64,000 nt of DNA, from NCBI RefSeq assembly GCF_900177705.1, contig NZ_FXBA01000004.1:232709-296708 (forward strand). The letters are read 5' to 3'. Below the pieces are notes generated by a model that saw only the letters and a program-made list of their open reading frames with translations, did not search any database and was not told where the DNA came from. This DNA comes from Fibrobacter sp. UWB15 (GTDB lineage Bacteria; Fibrobacterota; Fibrobacteria; Fibrobacterales; Fibrobacteraceae). Positions within the stretch are counted from its first letter, which is position 1; each line of letters begins with the position of its first letter. This document shows positions 1 through 9,505 of this stretch, one piece after another. Made by a program: the position numbers and the translations under genes.

Positions 1-2764
1 GCGTAACAGTAACCTTAGTCTGACTCCATTTGGCATACAGCTTCACATCTCCATAAGGAGCCTTGATTTCCACTTTGGTAACCTTTTTGCCACCCACTTC
101 AGCATCATACCAACCTTCGAACTTATAGCCAACCTTTGTCGGGTTCTTCAAGACAACATCTGAAGAATCCATCGTGTACGTGGTATCGTTATCCACATGA
201 TTCACGCCACCATCCAATTCATAGATAATCTTATAGGTCGCCTTTTCCCAATACGGGAACAATTCCACCTCTGCATTGTCCGTATATGTACCCAACAATT
301 CGTACACCTTTGCGCCGCCATCCGTCGTGGCCCAACCTTTTTGTTCATATCCCGGATACTCAAACGACGCCCCAGGCAATGTAATCGGTTCGCCATATCT
401 TTTTATAACCGGTTCCACAATATTATATCCGTCTACACCAGCACTTAACCAAATCGTATAAGTCCTGACGTTCCACTTGTAATAAAGGGACAAATTTCCA
501 GTTCTTGAACCCGGTGCAATCTGTTCAGCCTTATTGGTAAAGGTTCCATCATAGAACCAGCTATCAAATTCCAAGCTGTCATTTTTATATTTCGGAGCCT
601 TAAACAAAACATTGTCTTCAACCGTGTAATATCTCGGATTGTTTGCAGAATTGGTCCACCCCTCAGACAGGTTATATGTAATTTTATAGTGAGCCAAATC
701 CCACTTGGCATAAAGCACATAGCTCTGCGTCAAGATAACTTTGTCATTGAGGTTATACAGGTTCTGACAATTTTCTTCAGTATACCAACCCGCAAATGCG
801 TACCCTTCTTTACTCGGATTCACTGCAGGGCCCTTAGCATAGTCACCTTCTTCCACAAGCTCCACACTATAAACAGCATCATGACCCGTCATATAGGTAA
901 TCAGATACGTCTGCTGTTCCTTCCATTGAGCATAGAAAGTTTCATTTTTCGTGGCGATTCCATACTGGTCTTCGTTCAAGGCAGGTCCATTTTGTGTTTT
1001 AGCCCAACCCACAAAGTTATAGGTTTTGCCATTTGCCTTATACGTCGAAGGTAACTGAGCCGCACTGAATCCATGGAGCGTAATGGAATCCCCTCCAACA
1101 ACGGCCTTTGTCAGCTGGGTCGCATCACTTCCTGTATTAAAGTCAAACGTTATCGTATAGGTCGTTACATCGCCCCACACCGCGTATACGGTCTTAGGGC
1201 TATAAACATATCCCAGGTTATCGTCTTTTTTAGTTGCCGTAGGCGACAAAGACCAGCCTTCAAATTTTTTGAATCCATTCGTAGGAATCGATATTTCATC
1301 AGGTGTAGCCAATTCACCAAAACGCAAATACTTTTCTGTCTTAGCGCCCGCAGCGAAAGTACCCCCGTTCGCATTGAACGTGATTGTATAAATCGTCTCG
1401 TTCTTATCGTTTTTCGACACACCCTGATTGGTAATATGGTCACCTGTAGACCATACCCCTTCACCAGAGCAAGTCGAATCCGCATTATTCCATTCGCCCT
1501 CGTTCAAGACACAGGCAATATGCTCCTCATTAAGGAACGCCACCGCATAAATTCCGTTTATAGAGCCCTGGGCAACACCCTGACCCACGTCATTCTGGTC
1601 ATAATAGGTATTCTTAAAAAGGGTTGTATTTCCTTCATAACGCAGACCAACCACACCACCATCATGCGCCGTCAAATCATTAATGAACTTGCCTCCATCA
1701 AAAACACAAGATTCAATATTGACCTTATCTTTTGCCTGGCCTATAACGCCACCCACATAAGCTTCGCTTCCAGCAATTTGAATCGAAACAACGCTCAAGT
1801 TGTCTTTAATCAAGCCCGCATCTGCGTTGCCGACAACACCACCAACGGCCTGTCCCTTACCACTATTATAAAGAATACCCGACGCATAGCAACCTTCCAC
1901 AGTTCCAGACTTTTGCCATGCTACAATCGTACCCACACTGATTTTATTCTTGTCGCCCTTAAGAATGGTCCCAATATCAACAGTCGCGATGATACTCACA
2001 CTATCAAGAACAACGTTCTTTACGACACCTTCATGTAAGGCCGCAACAAAAGCGACATTCTGTCCATAATTACTATTGATTTCAGAAATATAATCACTGC
2101 TGACATACAGATTCTTGATGGTCACATGGTTACCATCAAAAATACCTCCATACAAAATCTCGCCCTTACCCGCAGCAATAGGGACAAAGGGTTTATGATT
2201 CATATCGATATAATCAGCCACCACCTTCGCATTAAATTTCACATGCGGTGACGCATAGTTTTTATCCTTCGTTTTTTCAGAAATCAATGTGATTGCATTG
2301 GAATTATTCTTGAAGAACACATCAACATTAGCAGCGATAGATTCTGCGGCGCCATCTTTAAAAATTTTCGCAATGCTGTCTAGATAATTATTTCTCGCAC
2401 TATTGTATTTATTTGTAGAGTCCTTTAACTTATCCGTAGCAGCGGTATCTATAAAAGCCTGCTTTACCGATTGAGCATACGCATTTGCCTTCGCCGTATC
2501 AGCAGCAGTCATATTGGCACGAGCCAAAGAGTCTGCCGAATAGGCCTTGGCAATTTCTTTAGCAGCATAGATATTCACCGTATCGGAAAACCACGCCAGG
2601 TTTGCCGCGGATTCGATCAAGAAATAATCCTTGTCACCGATTTTTTGCGTTTTCGCCGGAGTCTTGGTCGTACCATCCCAGACATCTGCCCACGCAGATT
2701 GAATACCCACCATAAAAATAAGCAGGGCGAGCAACTTTCCAAGAGAAATCTTACCTGTATCCAT
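1..2764 (-). CDS. Large secreted protein with InlB-type B repeats (partial, C terminus outside window)
   Basis: About 920 residues are visible and the frame is still open at the left edge, so the C terminus is missing. The N terminus (MDTGKISLGKLLALLIF, then SAWA/D) is a signal peptide. Residues roughly 40-300 are unassigned; around 300-400 there are GLUG-like segments (GGVVGNA, GGVIGQA). From about residue 453 at least six copies of an about 70-residue InlB B-repeat (Listeria-Bacteroides repeat, TIGR02543) follow, each with a YTITF-like strand, a GW or SW core and a closing YAxW strand. In known proteins this repeat serves in cell-surface architecture or adhesion. The ATG at 2764 is preferred over the in-frame ATG at 2770 because AGAGG lies 6 nt before it. 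Substrate unknown; attachment to plant surface or other cells is only a guess. Confidence 0.85.
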   Translation of the reverse strand, partial: MDTGKISLGKLLALLIFMVGIQSAWADVWDGTTKTPAKTQKIGDKDYFLIESAANLAWFSDTVNIYAAKEIAKAYSADSLARANMTAADTAKANAYAQSVKQAFIDTAATDKLKDSTNKYNSARNNYLDSIAKIFKDGAAESIAANVDVFFKNNSNAITLISEKTKDKNYASPHVKFNAKVVADYIDMNHKPFVPIAAGKGEILYGGIFDGNHVTIKNLYVSSDYISEINSNYGQNVAFVAALHEGVVKNVVLDSVSIIATVDIGTILKGDKNKISVGTIVAWQKSGTVEGCYASGILYNSGKGQAVGGVVGNADAGLIKDNLSVVSIQIAGSEAYVGGVIGQAKDKVNIESCVFDGGKFINDLTAHDGGVVGLRYEGNTTLFKNTYYDQNDVGQGVAQGSINGIYAVAFLNEEHIACVLNEGEWNNADSTCSGEGVWSTGDHITNQGVSKNDKNETIYTITFNANGGTFAAGAKTEKYLRFGELATPDEISIPTNGFKKFEGWSLSPTATKKDDNLGYVYSPKTVYAVWGDVTTYTITFDFNTGSDATQLTKAVVGGDSITLHGFSAAQLPSTYKANGKTYNFVGWAKTQNGPALNEDQYGIATKNETFYAQWKEQQTYLITYMTGHDAVYSVELVEEGDYAKGPAVNPSKEGYAFAGWYTEENCQNLYNLNDKVILTQSYVLYAKWDLAHYKITYNLSEGWTNSANNPRYYTVEDNVLFKAPKYKNDSLEFDSWFYDGTFTNKAEQIAPGSRTGNLSLYYKWNVRTYTIWLSAGVDGYNIVEPVIKRYGEPITLPGASFEYPGYEQKGWATTDGGAKVYELLGTYTDNAEVELFPYWEKATYKIIYELDGGVNHVDNDTTYTMDSSDVVLKNPTKVGYKFEGWYDAEVGGKKVTKVEIKAPYGDVKLYAKWSQTKVTVT

Positions 2765-2952
2765 AGACATCCTCTTATACGATCATCTTTCCGTTCCACA
2801 AAAACAAGGAAAACCCTTGAGATTCCTTCTTGCTGTAAAACTAATTATTTTTTTTTACAAATTCCATTTTTTTTAATATTTTTTTGCACAATGGCTATTT
2901 TTTACTTATTTTATGTATCTGAAACCCCATTTATGGGAGCTAAAGCATTATT

Positions 2953-4005
2953 ATGACCATTATTCGCAAAATTTTGACTATTAGCAGTGTTCTTGCTGTT
3001 CTCGGGTTTGCCCAGGGATCTCCTGAACCGCCCCCTGACGATTGGGACACCACCACCGATTCTACCGCTACGGCCAACCAGCCGCAGACCGCCGCCGTGC
3101 AGGATTCTACGGTCAAAGCAGCAGACACATCTGCAGCCGTCGTTGCTGACAGCACAAAGCCAGCCGACACCGCCAAGGTAGCCGCCGCTCCGGCTGATTC
3201 TGCCAAGGCAGACACGACTGCCGCCGATAGTGCCGCACCGAAGAAGCCTCGCAACAAGATTACCTATGCCGATTACCAGAAAAGAGTCATTAAGGCCGCC
3301 AAAAAGCGTTCCAAGACGTTGCACCATGGTCTAAGCCTCGCCAGCGCAAACTACCACGACAAGAACTACTGGCACACGGACCACGATGCCAACTGGGGCA
3401 TGGGTATGGGCATGTACTACTTCTACAGGCGCTATATCGGTAACTATCTGGGATTCCAAGGCAGATTAGGCGCCCTCTACCGCTACTCCCGCTGGAGCTT
3501 CGACGTAAGCGAACAGGACGAACAGCTTTCTTCTGGAGAAGAGTACACGCTGGTTCATAGCCTGGACCGCAAATACTACAATTTCTCAGCAGATATGCCT
3601 CTCACCGGAAAAGTAGGTTACCATGTCAAGGGAACAACCACCTTCCTTTTCGCAAGCTTGACTTTTGGACTGACCAAGCCCATTTACGAAATGACCGATA
3701 CCGAGAACTGGCTCGACATCAAAACCAACGACAAGAAGCTTAAGGCCGACCTGGATTTGATTGACAAAGCCGGTCAGAGCCCGTTCCCGCTTTACGAAAG
3801 CCACCAGACCAACAAGTTCTTCTATATGGACGACTGGGAAACGAGCGGCTGGATTGGCCTGGGTATCGAAAGTAGACTGGTCTCGTTTGAGTTCCAGATG
3901 TTCGCCTTCGGAGGCGCAACGCAGAATGCAAACCACAGATATTATCACATCGGACACGACAGCAATCCAACCTGGCGCATGTTCCTGGACTTTAGCATAA
4001 AGTAA
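2953..4005 (+). CDS. Secreted envelope protein, probable outer-membrane beta-barrel with Ala/Thr/Asp-rich linker
   Basis: 350 residues with a signal peptide (MTIIRKILTISSVLAVLGFAQ). Residues about 22-95 are a low-complexity stretch rich in Ala, Asp, Thr and Lys, likely an extended periplasmic linker. The remainder is rich in aromatic residues with alternating polar and non-polar positions, as in small outer-membrane barrels, and ends in FLDFSIK. No family was recognised. It lies 12 nt upstream of the lipoprotein gene at 4018 and is probably cotranscribed with it. The upstream 180 bp are very A/T rich and shared with the divergent InlB-repeat gene; a Shine-Dalgarno sequence is poor (GGGAG is 13 nt away). 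Confidence 0.75.
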   Translation: MTIIRKILTISSVLAVLGFAQGSPEPPPDDWDTTTDSTATANQPQTAAVQDSTVKAADTSAAVVADSTKPADTAKVAAAPADSAKADTTAADSAAPKKPRNKITYADYQKRVIKAAKKRSKTLHHGLSLASANYHDKNYWHTDHDANWGMGMGMYYFYRRYIGNYLGFQGRLGALYRYSRWSFDVSEQDEQLSSGEEYTLVHSLDRKYYNFSADMPLTGKVGYHVKGTTTFLFASLTFGLTKPIYEMTDTENWLDIKTNDKKLKADLDLIDKAGQSPFPLYESHQTNKFFYMDDWETSGWIGLGIESRLVSFEFQMFAFGGATQNANHRYYHIGHDSNPTWRMFLDFSIK

Positions 4006-4017
4006 TGAGGTAAGATT

Positions 4018-4830
4018 ATGAATCAGAAAAGCTTTATGTTGAAACTCGCTTCTATTCCGCTTATTTCTTTGACCGCGTTCTGCTTTACGGCATGCGGAGA
4101 CAATTCAATTGAAGCCGAAAACGAAAAACAGGCAAATTTCTCGTTTGACTTCGACGCGACACTAGACACTCTTGAAAGCCGCCGCGACAATATGGACTAT
4201 TATAATTGCTACGAGAAGGCCAAGCGAGTCGTCTACAATTACAAGGTCCGTTGCGACAACTTTATCGACAAGTACCGTAGCAGCGATAACGACTCTGTCT
4301 TGAACCTCGAAACCGTCATCAGAATGGTGAAAGACAACGAGAGCTACAACGACAAGGGCAGTTTCATCGGCACTAGTAGCGACCCAGCGATCAATTACTT
4401 GCAAGTCACGAAAATGCTGAGCATTACACTTACCAGCTATAAGCAGACCACAGATTCTATTAGCGGAAGCGAAGAAGTTGGCGATCCGCAAATCAGGTTC
4501 CTGGTAAAGTCCTATATCGATTCCGAGCCCTCGGAATACGATCCGCTTTCGGCTACCGCCTTGGATACGCTAAACCTCAAGAGTTGGAAGGGCGAAAAGA
4601 AAGTCGCCATTCAAATTCCTCGTGGTATTGACGCTATCGACATTTGCCCCGTACTCAGGGACAAGAACGAACATGACGCCTACTATGACGACGAAGACCT
4701 GCTGAATGATTCGGACTGCATTTCGGTCACGAACTTGGGATTCTTCAAAGAAAACAATGTCAAGTCCCAGACGACAAAGGGCGCAAAAGCCTCTATCACC
4801 TGGGAATGGTTCATGTACTCGATAAAGTAG
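4018..4830 (+). CDS. Lipoprotein of unknown function
   Basis: 270 residues. The N terminus has a basic start, a hydrophobic stretch and a lipobox-like FTAC with the acceptor Cys at residue 26, indicating a lipid-anchored envelope protein. The body is acidic and hydrophilic and matches no family I recognise. GAGG lies 7-8 nt before the ATG. It follows the putative barrel protein at 2953 by 12 nt, so the two may act together at the outer membrane. Its stop codon is one base from the stop of the convergent helicase gene, leaving no room for a separate terminator. Confidence 0.75.
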   Translation: MNQKSFMLKLASIPLISLTAFCFTACGDNSIEAENEKQANFSFDFDATLDTLESRRDNMDYYNCYEKAKRVVYNYKVRCDNFIDKYRSSDNDSVLNLETVIRMVKDNESYNDKGSFIGTSSDPAINYLQVTKMLSITLTSYKQTTDSISGSEEVGDPQIRFLVKSYIDSEPSEYDPLSATALDTLNLKSWKGEKKVAIQIPRGIDAIDICPVLRDKNEHDAYYDDEDLLNDSDCISVTNLGFFKENNVKSQTTKGAKASITWEWFMYSIK

Positions 4831-4831
4831 T

Positions 4832-6280
4832 CTAGTTGCCCTGAGCCTGCTTACGTGCGGCTTCACGCATACGTTTGCGGGCACGGGACCCAGGACGGTT
4901 ACGGCCGATGGTGCGGCGCCCCAACTGATCCTGCGGATTCGCTTGTTGAACGCCTTCGCTCTTTGGAGCGGGGCGTTTTTCGTTTTGCGGTTTATTCTGC
5001 GGGCGGTTTTGCTGCGGGCGCTCCTTTTTGTTACCGGGCTTAGCCTGATTCTGTTTGCCGCGGCTGTTGTCACGACGCGGGAATCCGCGACCGCGGGCAT
5101 TGCGCATTTCGCTTTCGGGAGTTTCCTTCTGCGGCGGCGGAAGCTTTTCGAAAATCGCCTTGTCGCCTTCGGGAATGCTGATGCGGGTAAGCTTTTCGAT
5201 GGCGCGTAAATCTTGCTCTTCGTCAGGAGCGCAGAACGAAATGGCGATGCCGTCTTTACCTGCGCGGGCGGTACGGCCGATGCGATGCACGAATGTTTCG
5301 GGAACGTCGGGCAAGTCGTAATTGAATACGTGCGACACGTCGTCCACATCGATTCCGCGGGCAGCAATGTCGGTTGCGACCAACACGCGAATCTGTTCGC
5401 ACTTGAAGTTTCCTAAAGCCTGTTGCCTGCGGTTCTGGCTCTTGTTGCCGTGAATGGCAGCACACTTGATGCCCGCCTTTTCGAGCACGCGCGTGATTTT
5501 GTCGGCGCCGTGCTTGGTGCGGCTAAAGACCAGCACCTTTTTCATTTCGGGGTGAGCGAGCAGCAGTTCCTTGAGGAGCGCGCCCTTGCGGCGTTTGTCG
5601 ATGCGGTAGAGTTCCTGGCGAATGCGTTCAATCGGAGTGCTCTGCGGCGCCACCTCCACCCTCACTGGGTTCGGGCGCAGAATGGTTGCGGCAAGCTTCG
5701 TAATGTCTTCGGGCATGGTCGCACTGAAGAACAGATTCTGACGGTTCTGCGGCAACAGCGCCACCACCTTGCGGATGTCGTGAATGAATCCCATGTCGAG
5801 CATGCGGTCCGCTTCGTCGAGCACGAAGAATTCCAATGCCTTCAGGGATACCGCCTTCTGGTTGATTAAATCGAGCAGGCGGCCCGGAGTCGCGACCAGA
5901 ACATCAACGCCGCGAATCAAGTTACGTTTTTGACTCACGTCGCTCACGCCGCCGAAAATGCAGGCGGTCGAAATCGCCGTGAACTGGGCGTACTGCTTGA
6001 AGCATTCTTCTACCTGAATGGCAAGTTCGCGCGTGGGCAAAAGAATCAGCGCGCGACAAGTCTTGGGTGCACGGAATTTGCCGGAATCCAGCAACAACTG
6101 CAGAATCGGGAGCGCAAAAGCCGCCGTCTTCCCCGTACCCGTCTGGGCGATTCCCAACAGGTCCTTACCCTCCAAAAGACTCGGAATGGACTTTTCCTGA
6201 ATCGGAGTGGGTTGTTCGTAGCCGACAGCGCGCACGGCTCGCTGCAAGGGATTTGCCAGGGGAAGTTCGGAAAAAAGCAT
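4832..6280 (-). CDS. rhlE: DEAD-box ATP-dependent RNA helicase, RhlE type
   Basis: 482 residues. It unwinds RNA duplexes with ATP, typically in ribosome assembly, RNA decay or cold growth. Motifs in order: Q motif ending PTPIQ (24-28), Walker A AQTGTGKT (45-52), PTREL (82-86), TPGR (131-134), DEAD (155-158), SAT (186-188), then HRIGRTAR in the second RecA domain. After about residue 380 comes a long basic, Gln/Asn/Arg-rich tail, a usual RNA-binding extension. RhlE is the best match because of the short core with a disordered basic tail; other DEAD paralogues (CsdA, RhlB) are less likely. No Shine-Dalgarno sequence precedes the ATG; a TACATTTG box lies 8 nt upstream. Confidence 0.93.
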   Translation of the reverse strand: MLFSELPLANPLQRAVRAVGYEQPTPIQEKSIPSLLEGKDLLGIAQTGTGKTAAFALPILQLLLDSGKFRAPKTCRALILLPTRELAIQVEECFKQYAQFTAISTACIFGGVSDVSQKRNLIRGVDVLVATPGRLLDLINQKAVSLKALEFFVLDEADRMLDMGFIHDIRKVVALLPQNRQNLFFSATMPEDITKLAATILRPNPVRVEVAPQSTPIERIRQELYRIDKRRKGALLKELLLAHPEMKKVLVFSRTKHGADKITRVLEKAGIKCAAIHGNKSQNRRQQALGNFKCEQIRVLVATDIAARGIDVDDVSHVFNYDLPDVPETFVHRIGRTARAGKDGIAISFCAPDEEQDLRAIEKLTRISIPEGDKAIFEKLPPPQKETPESEMRNARGRGFPRRDNSRGKQNQAKPGNKKERPQQNRPQNKPQNEKRPAPKSEGVQQANPQDQLGRRTIGRNRPGSRARKRMREAARKQAQGN

Positions 6281-6288
6281 ATTAATGC

Positions 6289-6296
6289 CAAATGTA
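6289..6296 (-). promoter_or_regulatory. Candidate -10 box TACATTTG of the helicase gene
   Basis: Read on the minus strand this octamer fits the TAnnTTTG form of the Bacteroidetes/Fibrobacteres group. It lies 8 nt before the helicase ATG and no ribosome-binding site lies between, so transcription may start at or near the start codon. Inferred from sequence only. Confidence 0.45.
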
Positions 6297-6300
6297 GAAA

Positions 6301-6335
6301 AAGGGAATCCCTTTTTATCAGGATTCCCTTTTTTC
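6301..6335. terminator. Rho-independent terminator
   Basis: Arms AAGGGAATCC and GGATTCCCTT are perfect complements around a 10-nt loop, with T runs on both strands. It ends the deacetylase transcript on the minus strand. It also lies just upstream of the helicase promoter and so insulates the two genes. Confidence 0.8.
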
Positions 6336-6358
6336 GAGAGAGGTTTTGTTAAAACGGA

Positions 6359-7768
6359 TTAAAGCTTGACCTTAAAGGACTTGCTGCCCACCTTGACAAT
6401 GTACACGCCCTTGGCGCCCGTGTAAACCTTCTGCACGGCACCGAGACCGCGAGTGGTACGCACCTGGTGACCGAGGCTGTTGAACACGGTAATGCTCATG
6501 CCCTGAGCGCCGCCGACCACGATGTAGTTGTCAGAGGATCTGTAGACAGAGAGGCCGAAGTCGTTCTGAAGTTCGGCAGCAATAGCCATGCCATGGCAAG
6601 AAGGATCGAACGGATTAGCGTTGCAATCCACTTCGCCCTTGCTGGAAGAGGACTTCGGGCCCCACGGATTGGAGGCAGAAGAAGAGCTCTTGGCTTCGCT
6701 AGAAGAAGACTTCGGCGGTTCAACGCTGCTGGAGGATTCCGGAGAGGGACCTGCACCTTCGCCAGCGATCACGATATCACCTGCGTTCGGCACGGCGTCG
6801 AAGTACACATAGCCGCCGTCAATCTTAGATTCAAGCTTGGCGCCTGCCTGCGTGACTTCGGCCTTGGAAAGGCTAGTCTTCACCTTCAAGGAAAGCGGAT
6901 AATCGTACTTGGAAATGTTGTCTGCAATGTTGTGAGTCAACTTAACGGTAGTGGTGCTGCCGCTATTAGAAACTTCAGCCTTCGATGCCTTGCGTTCCTT
7001 GATGTACATGGCAACGTGACCCATCGGGGCAACCCAAATGTCCTTGTCGTTCTGCTGGGCATACTGGAGGGAGCCTTCCATAGCGCTAGCATCGGTCGGA
7101 GAATAGTCAGCAAAGCCATTGGTCTTGCCCTGGAAACCATGCGTGAGGAATGCAACCCAGCCGCCCTGATTAACGGCCTTCTGCATATTGCCCTTGAAAT
7201 CGCTAGTTCCCTGATTACCTGTCATGAGCGCAGAGGCTGCAGCCCAGTTGTTCGGACCATCCTTGCCCATAATATCGGAGCCGCCCTTCCAGCTTCCGTT
7301 ACAAATTCTTCCCACAACGTAATTCTGCAGAACCTGGGAGTCACCCGGACTATCGCAGTTCGGGTATGCCAGCGTAATACAGCCATACTTCTGCTGAATC
7401 TTTTGGTTGATGGTTCCCTTAGACGAACCAATTTCGTTACCGGCCATCGTTCCACTGGGGTGGCTGTCGCTATGGCTTGCGATTTCGTGACCGGCAGCGG
7501 ACAATTTCTGAACACCACTCCAGTTGAGCATTCCATTGTTGCCACCGCCATTGGCCCAATTAGTGACGATATTGAAAGTCGCCTTATAACCGTACTTTTC
7601 GAACATGGGAAGAGCGACATCGACATCGCTTTGCGGGCCATCGTCAAAAGTGAAGGAAACCGCTGCCTTGCGGAAACCCGACCAGGTTGCAATTTCAGCA
7701 TCCTGAGCAAAAACCATGGAAGAACCCATGGCAATCAGCGCAGCAATAGAAATCTTTTTGTAATTCAT
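6359..7768 (-). CDS. Secreted polysaccharide deacetylase (CE4/NodB) with sorting domain
   Basis: 469 residues. Signal peptide 1-21 (cut after VFA). The NodB domain carries motif 1 TFDDGP (40-45) and motif 2 H99-S-D-S-H103, the metal ligands of carbohydrate esterase family 4, so it probably removes N- or O-acetyl groups from xylan, chitin or peptidoglycan; context favours acetylated plant xylan. After the catalytic part come a beta-rich segment, a linker of repeated serine runs, and a C-terminal about 75-residue region ending GVYIVKVGSKSFKVKL, which resembles a type IX secretion sorting domain. AAGGG precedes the ATG. A LacI-like palindrome lies about 120-140 bp upstream. Confidence 0.88.
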   Translation of the reverse strand: MNYKKISIAALIAMGSSMVFAQDAEIATWSGFRKAAVSFTFDDGPQSDVDVALPMFEKYGYKATFNIVTNWANGGGNNGMLNWSGVQKLSAAGHEIASHSDSHPSGTMAGNEIGSSKGTINQKIQQKYGCITLAYPNCDSPGDSQVLQNYVVGRICNGSWKGGSDIMGKDGPNNWAAASALMTGNQGTSDFKGNMQKAVNQGGWVAFLTHGFQGKTNGFADYSPTDASAMEGSLQYAQQNDKDIWVAPMGHVAMYIKERKASKAEVSNSGSTTTVKLTHNIADNISKYDYPLSLKVKTSLSKAEVTQAGAKLESKIDGGYVYFDAVPNAGDIVIAGEGAGPSPESSSSVEPPKSSSSEAKSSSSASNPWGPKSSSSKGEVDCNANPFDPSCHGMAIAAELQNDFGLSVYRSSDNYIVVGGAQGMSITVFNSLGHQVRTTRGLGAVQKVYTGAKGVYIVKVGSKSFKVKL

Positions 7769-7886
7769 ACACTCACACCCTTTTTAGTGATTGATTTAAT
7801 GTTCTACCCCGTTATAATATATATATGGGCTAAAACAATCGCAATAATAGGGCGACAGTATCCGTTGTTAGCAAAAACAACGAATG

Positions 7887-7906
7887 TAAACGTTCGGAAA
7901 CGTTTC
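7887..7906. promoter_or_regulatory. Inverted repeat resembling a LacI-family operator or weak terminator
   Basis: AAACGTT and AACGTTT arms are separated by four bases, and the right part contains the perfect palindrome GAAACGTTTC, close to LacI/GalR-family operators with a central CG. It lies between the cdsA stop and the deacetylase gene transcribed in the same direction, so it could regulate the deacetylase. It could instead be a weak terminator of cdsA, since T residues follow only after a gap. Confidence 0.35.
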
Positions 7907-7908
7907 TG

Positions 7909-8790
7909 CTAAGCGAGTTTCTGGAAAAAATCCATCAGCAGGTAGAGAGCGGGGGCCGCGAGGTAAAAGGAATCGCAGCGGTCAAGCACACCACCGTGGC
8001 CAACAAACAGGTTGCCGGAATCCTTGGTACCACTCCAGCGCTTAAGGGCAGACATCAAGAGATCGCCCACCTGGCCCGCAACAGTCACCAAGACTCCAAG
8101 GCCAATAGCCTTTGCAAGGTCTATTTCCACATTGAAGCAACCGAGGGCGGCGCTGCACTTGGCCCAATAAGCCACCCAAGCAACCGTTGCTATAGAACCG
8201 GCGACAGAACCTTCCCAAGTCTTTTTCGGGCTGATGCTCGGTGCAAACAGGTGACGACCAAAGGGACCCTTGCCCGCCGCAAACTTGCCAAAGAAATAGG
8301 CCACCGTATCGCAAAGCCATACACCCGTCATCACAAGAATAAACGGATAGCAATGTTCAAAACCCTGGCCGTTGCCCATCATGAGCACGTTCATGCCACC
8401 CCAGAGGCCCACATAGAGCGGGGCGCCAAGCTGCATCACGAGCCACGGGAACAGGTGATCGATTTCGACCTTGGCGTAAGCCAAGCCAATATAAATCGCA
8501 AAAATCACGAGGAAGGTCATGCCCACCACATACGGCACGGCAGGCATTCCAAAATAGCCACCCTTGGAAAGAGCCCATGCGAGCGTCAGGGCCAAGGAAG
8601 ATGCAAATGAAAGGTAGCGGGTATCGGGGCCCTTATACATTTTGCAAGCCATGCCGGCCCATTCCCAGGCACCGACACCGGCCAAAAAGCACATCAACCC
8701 TATACGGCTGTAGTCAGAGAACCACAGCAAAAAGAATACGATAGGAATGGCGACAACCGCCGTAATTACACGCTGCGCAAGATTACTCAT
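7909..8790 (-). CDS. cdsA: Phosphatidate cytidylyltransferase
   Basis: 293 residues, integral membrane. It makes CDP-diacylglycerol from phosphatidate and CTP, the branch point of phospholipid synthesis. Several hydrophobic segments fill residues 8-200, and the C-terminal signature is present: SPKKTWEGS, then KDSGN and GHGGVLDRCDS. The start at 8790 (MSNLAQRV) is chosen because GGAAAGG lies 7 nt upstream and it overlaps the uppS stop by 8 nt, which suggests translational coupling. A longer reading from 8805 has no such support. It is the last gene of frr-uppS-cdsA. Confidence 0.95.
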   Translation of the reverse strand: MSNLAQRVITAVVAIPIVFFLLWFSDYSRIGLMCFLAGVGAWEWAGMACKMYKGPDTRYLSFASSLALTLAWALSKGGYFGMPAVPYVVGMTFLVIFAIYIGLAYAKVEIDHLFPWLVMQLGAPLYVGLWGGMNVLMMGNGQGFEHCYPFILVMTGVWLCDTVAYFFGKFAAGKGPFGRHLFAPSISPKKTWEGSVAGSIATVAWVAYWAKCSAALGCFNVEIDLAKAIGLGVLVTVAGQVGDLLMSALKRWSGTKDSGNLFVGHGGVLDRCDSFYLAAPALYLLMDFFQKLA

Positions 8791-9493
8791 GCAACACCTT
8801 TCCAAAACGTCTTTCTCGAGTATTGAAGAACTCGACGGCCTTCAAGAATTCTTCCTTGGTAAAGTCGGGCCACAGCGTATCGGTTACGTAGAATTCGCTG
8901 TAAGCGGCCTGCCAAAGCAGGTAATTCGAAAGCCTGAACTCTCCCCCGGTACGAATCACGAGATCCGGATCAGGAGCCCCTTTTAAATACAAATTCTTAG
9001 CGAAGAGCGTCTCGTCGATATCTTCGACCTTGATTGCCCCCGACGCAACTTGGGCGGCAATAGAGCGAGTTGCCTCGACAATTTCTTGCCTGCCACCGTA
9101 AGAAATGGCAAGGTTCAACTGCATGCCCGTATTGTTCGCGGTCTTGTCGATAGCAGACTGCAGGCTTGCACGCGGCTTTTCGGGCAAACGGTTCATGTTG
9201 CCAATCACCGTAAGCTTCACGTTCTTTTCCATGAGGTCGGGAATTTCCTTGACAACCATCTCGATCAAGAGGTTCATCAAGTAATCCACTTCCTTGCTGG
9301 GCCTGCCCCAGTTTTCGGAACTGAACACATACAACGTCATGTGTTCAAGTTTGAGGTTCACACCCACTTCGACGGCATCAATCGTCGCCTGGGTGCCCTT
9401 GCGGTGGCCCAGGAAACGTTCAAGACCGCGGCTACGGGCCCAACGCCCGTTGCCATCCATGATAATCGCTACATGTCTAAGCTGATTTGCCAC
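8783..9493 (-). CDS. uppS: Undecaprenyl diphosphate synthase
   Basis: 236 residues, cytosolic cis-prenyltransferase making the C55 lipid carrier for peptidoglycan and other envelope polymers. IIMDGNGRWA holds the catalytic Asp (D13), followed by GHRKGT. Near the C terminus RTGGEFRLSNYLLWQ and SEFYVTDTLWPDF are the family signatures. Length is normal. It sits 12 nt after frr and overlaps cdsA by 8 nt, the common bacterial order. Confidence 0.97.
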   Translation of the reverse strand: MANQLRHVAIIMDGNGRWARSRGLERFLGHRKGTQATIDAVEVGVNLKLEHMTLYVFSSENWGRPSKEVDYLMNLLIEMVVKEIPDLMEKNVKLTVIGNMNRLPEKPRASLQSAIDKTANNTGMQLNLAISYGGRQEIVEATRSIAAQVASGAIKVEDIDETLFAKNLYLKGAPDPDLVIRTGGEFRLSNYLLWQAAYSEFYVTDTLWPDFTKEEFLKAVEFFNTRERRFGKVLHE

Positions 9494-9505
9494 GCAAACC
9501 CCGGA

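Noticed and set aside
1073..2038. Long plus-strand frame (321 residues) inside the InlB-repeat gene
   Set aside because: Antisense shadow with no domain; the minus-strand frame has the signal peptide, repeats and ribosome-binding site.
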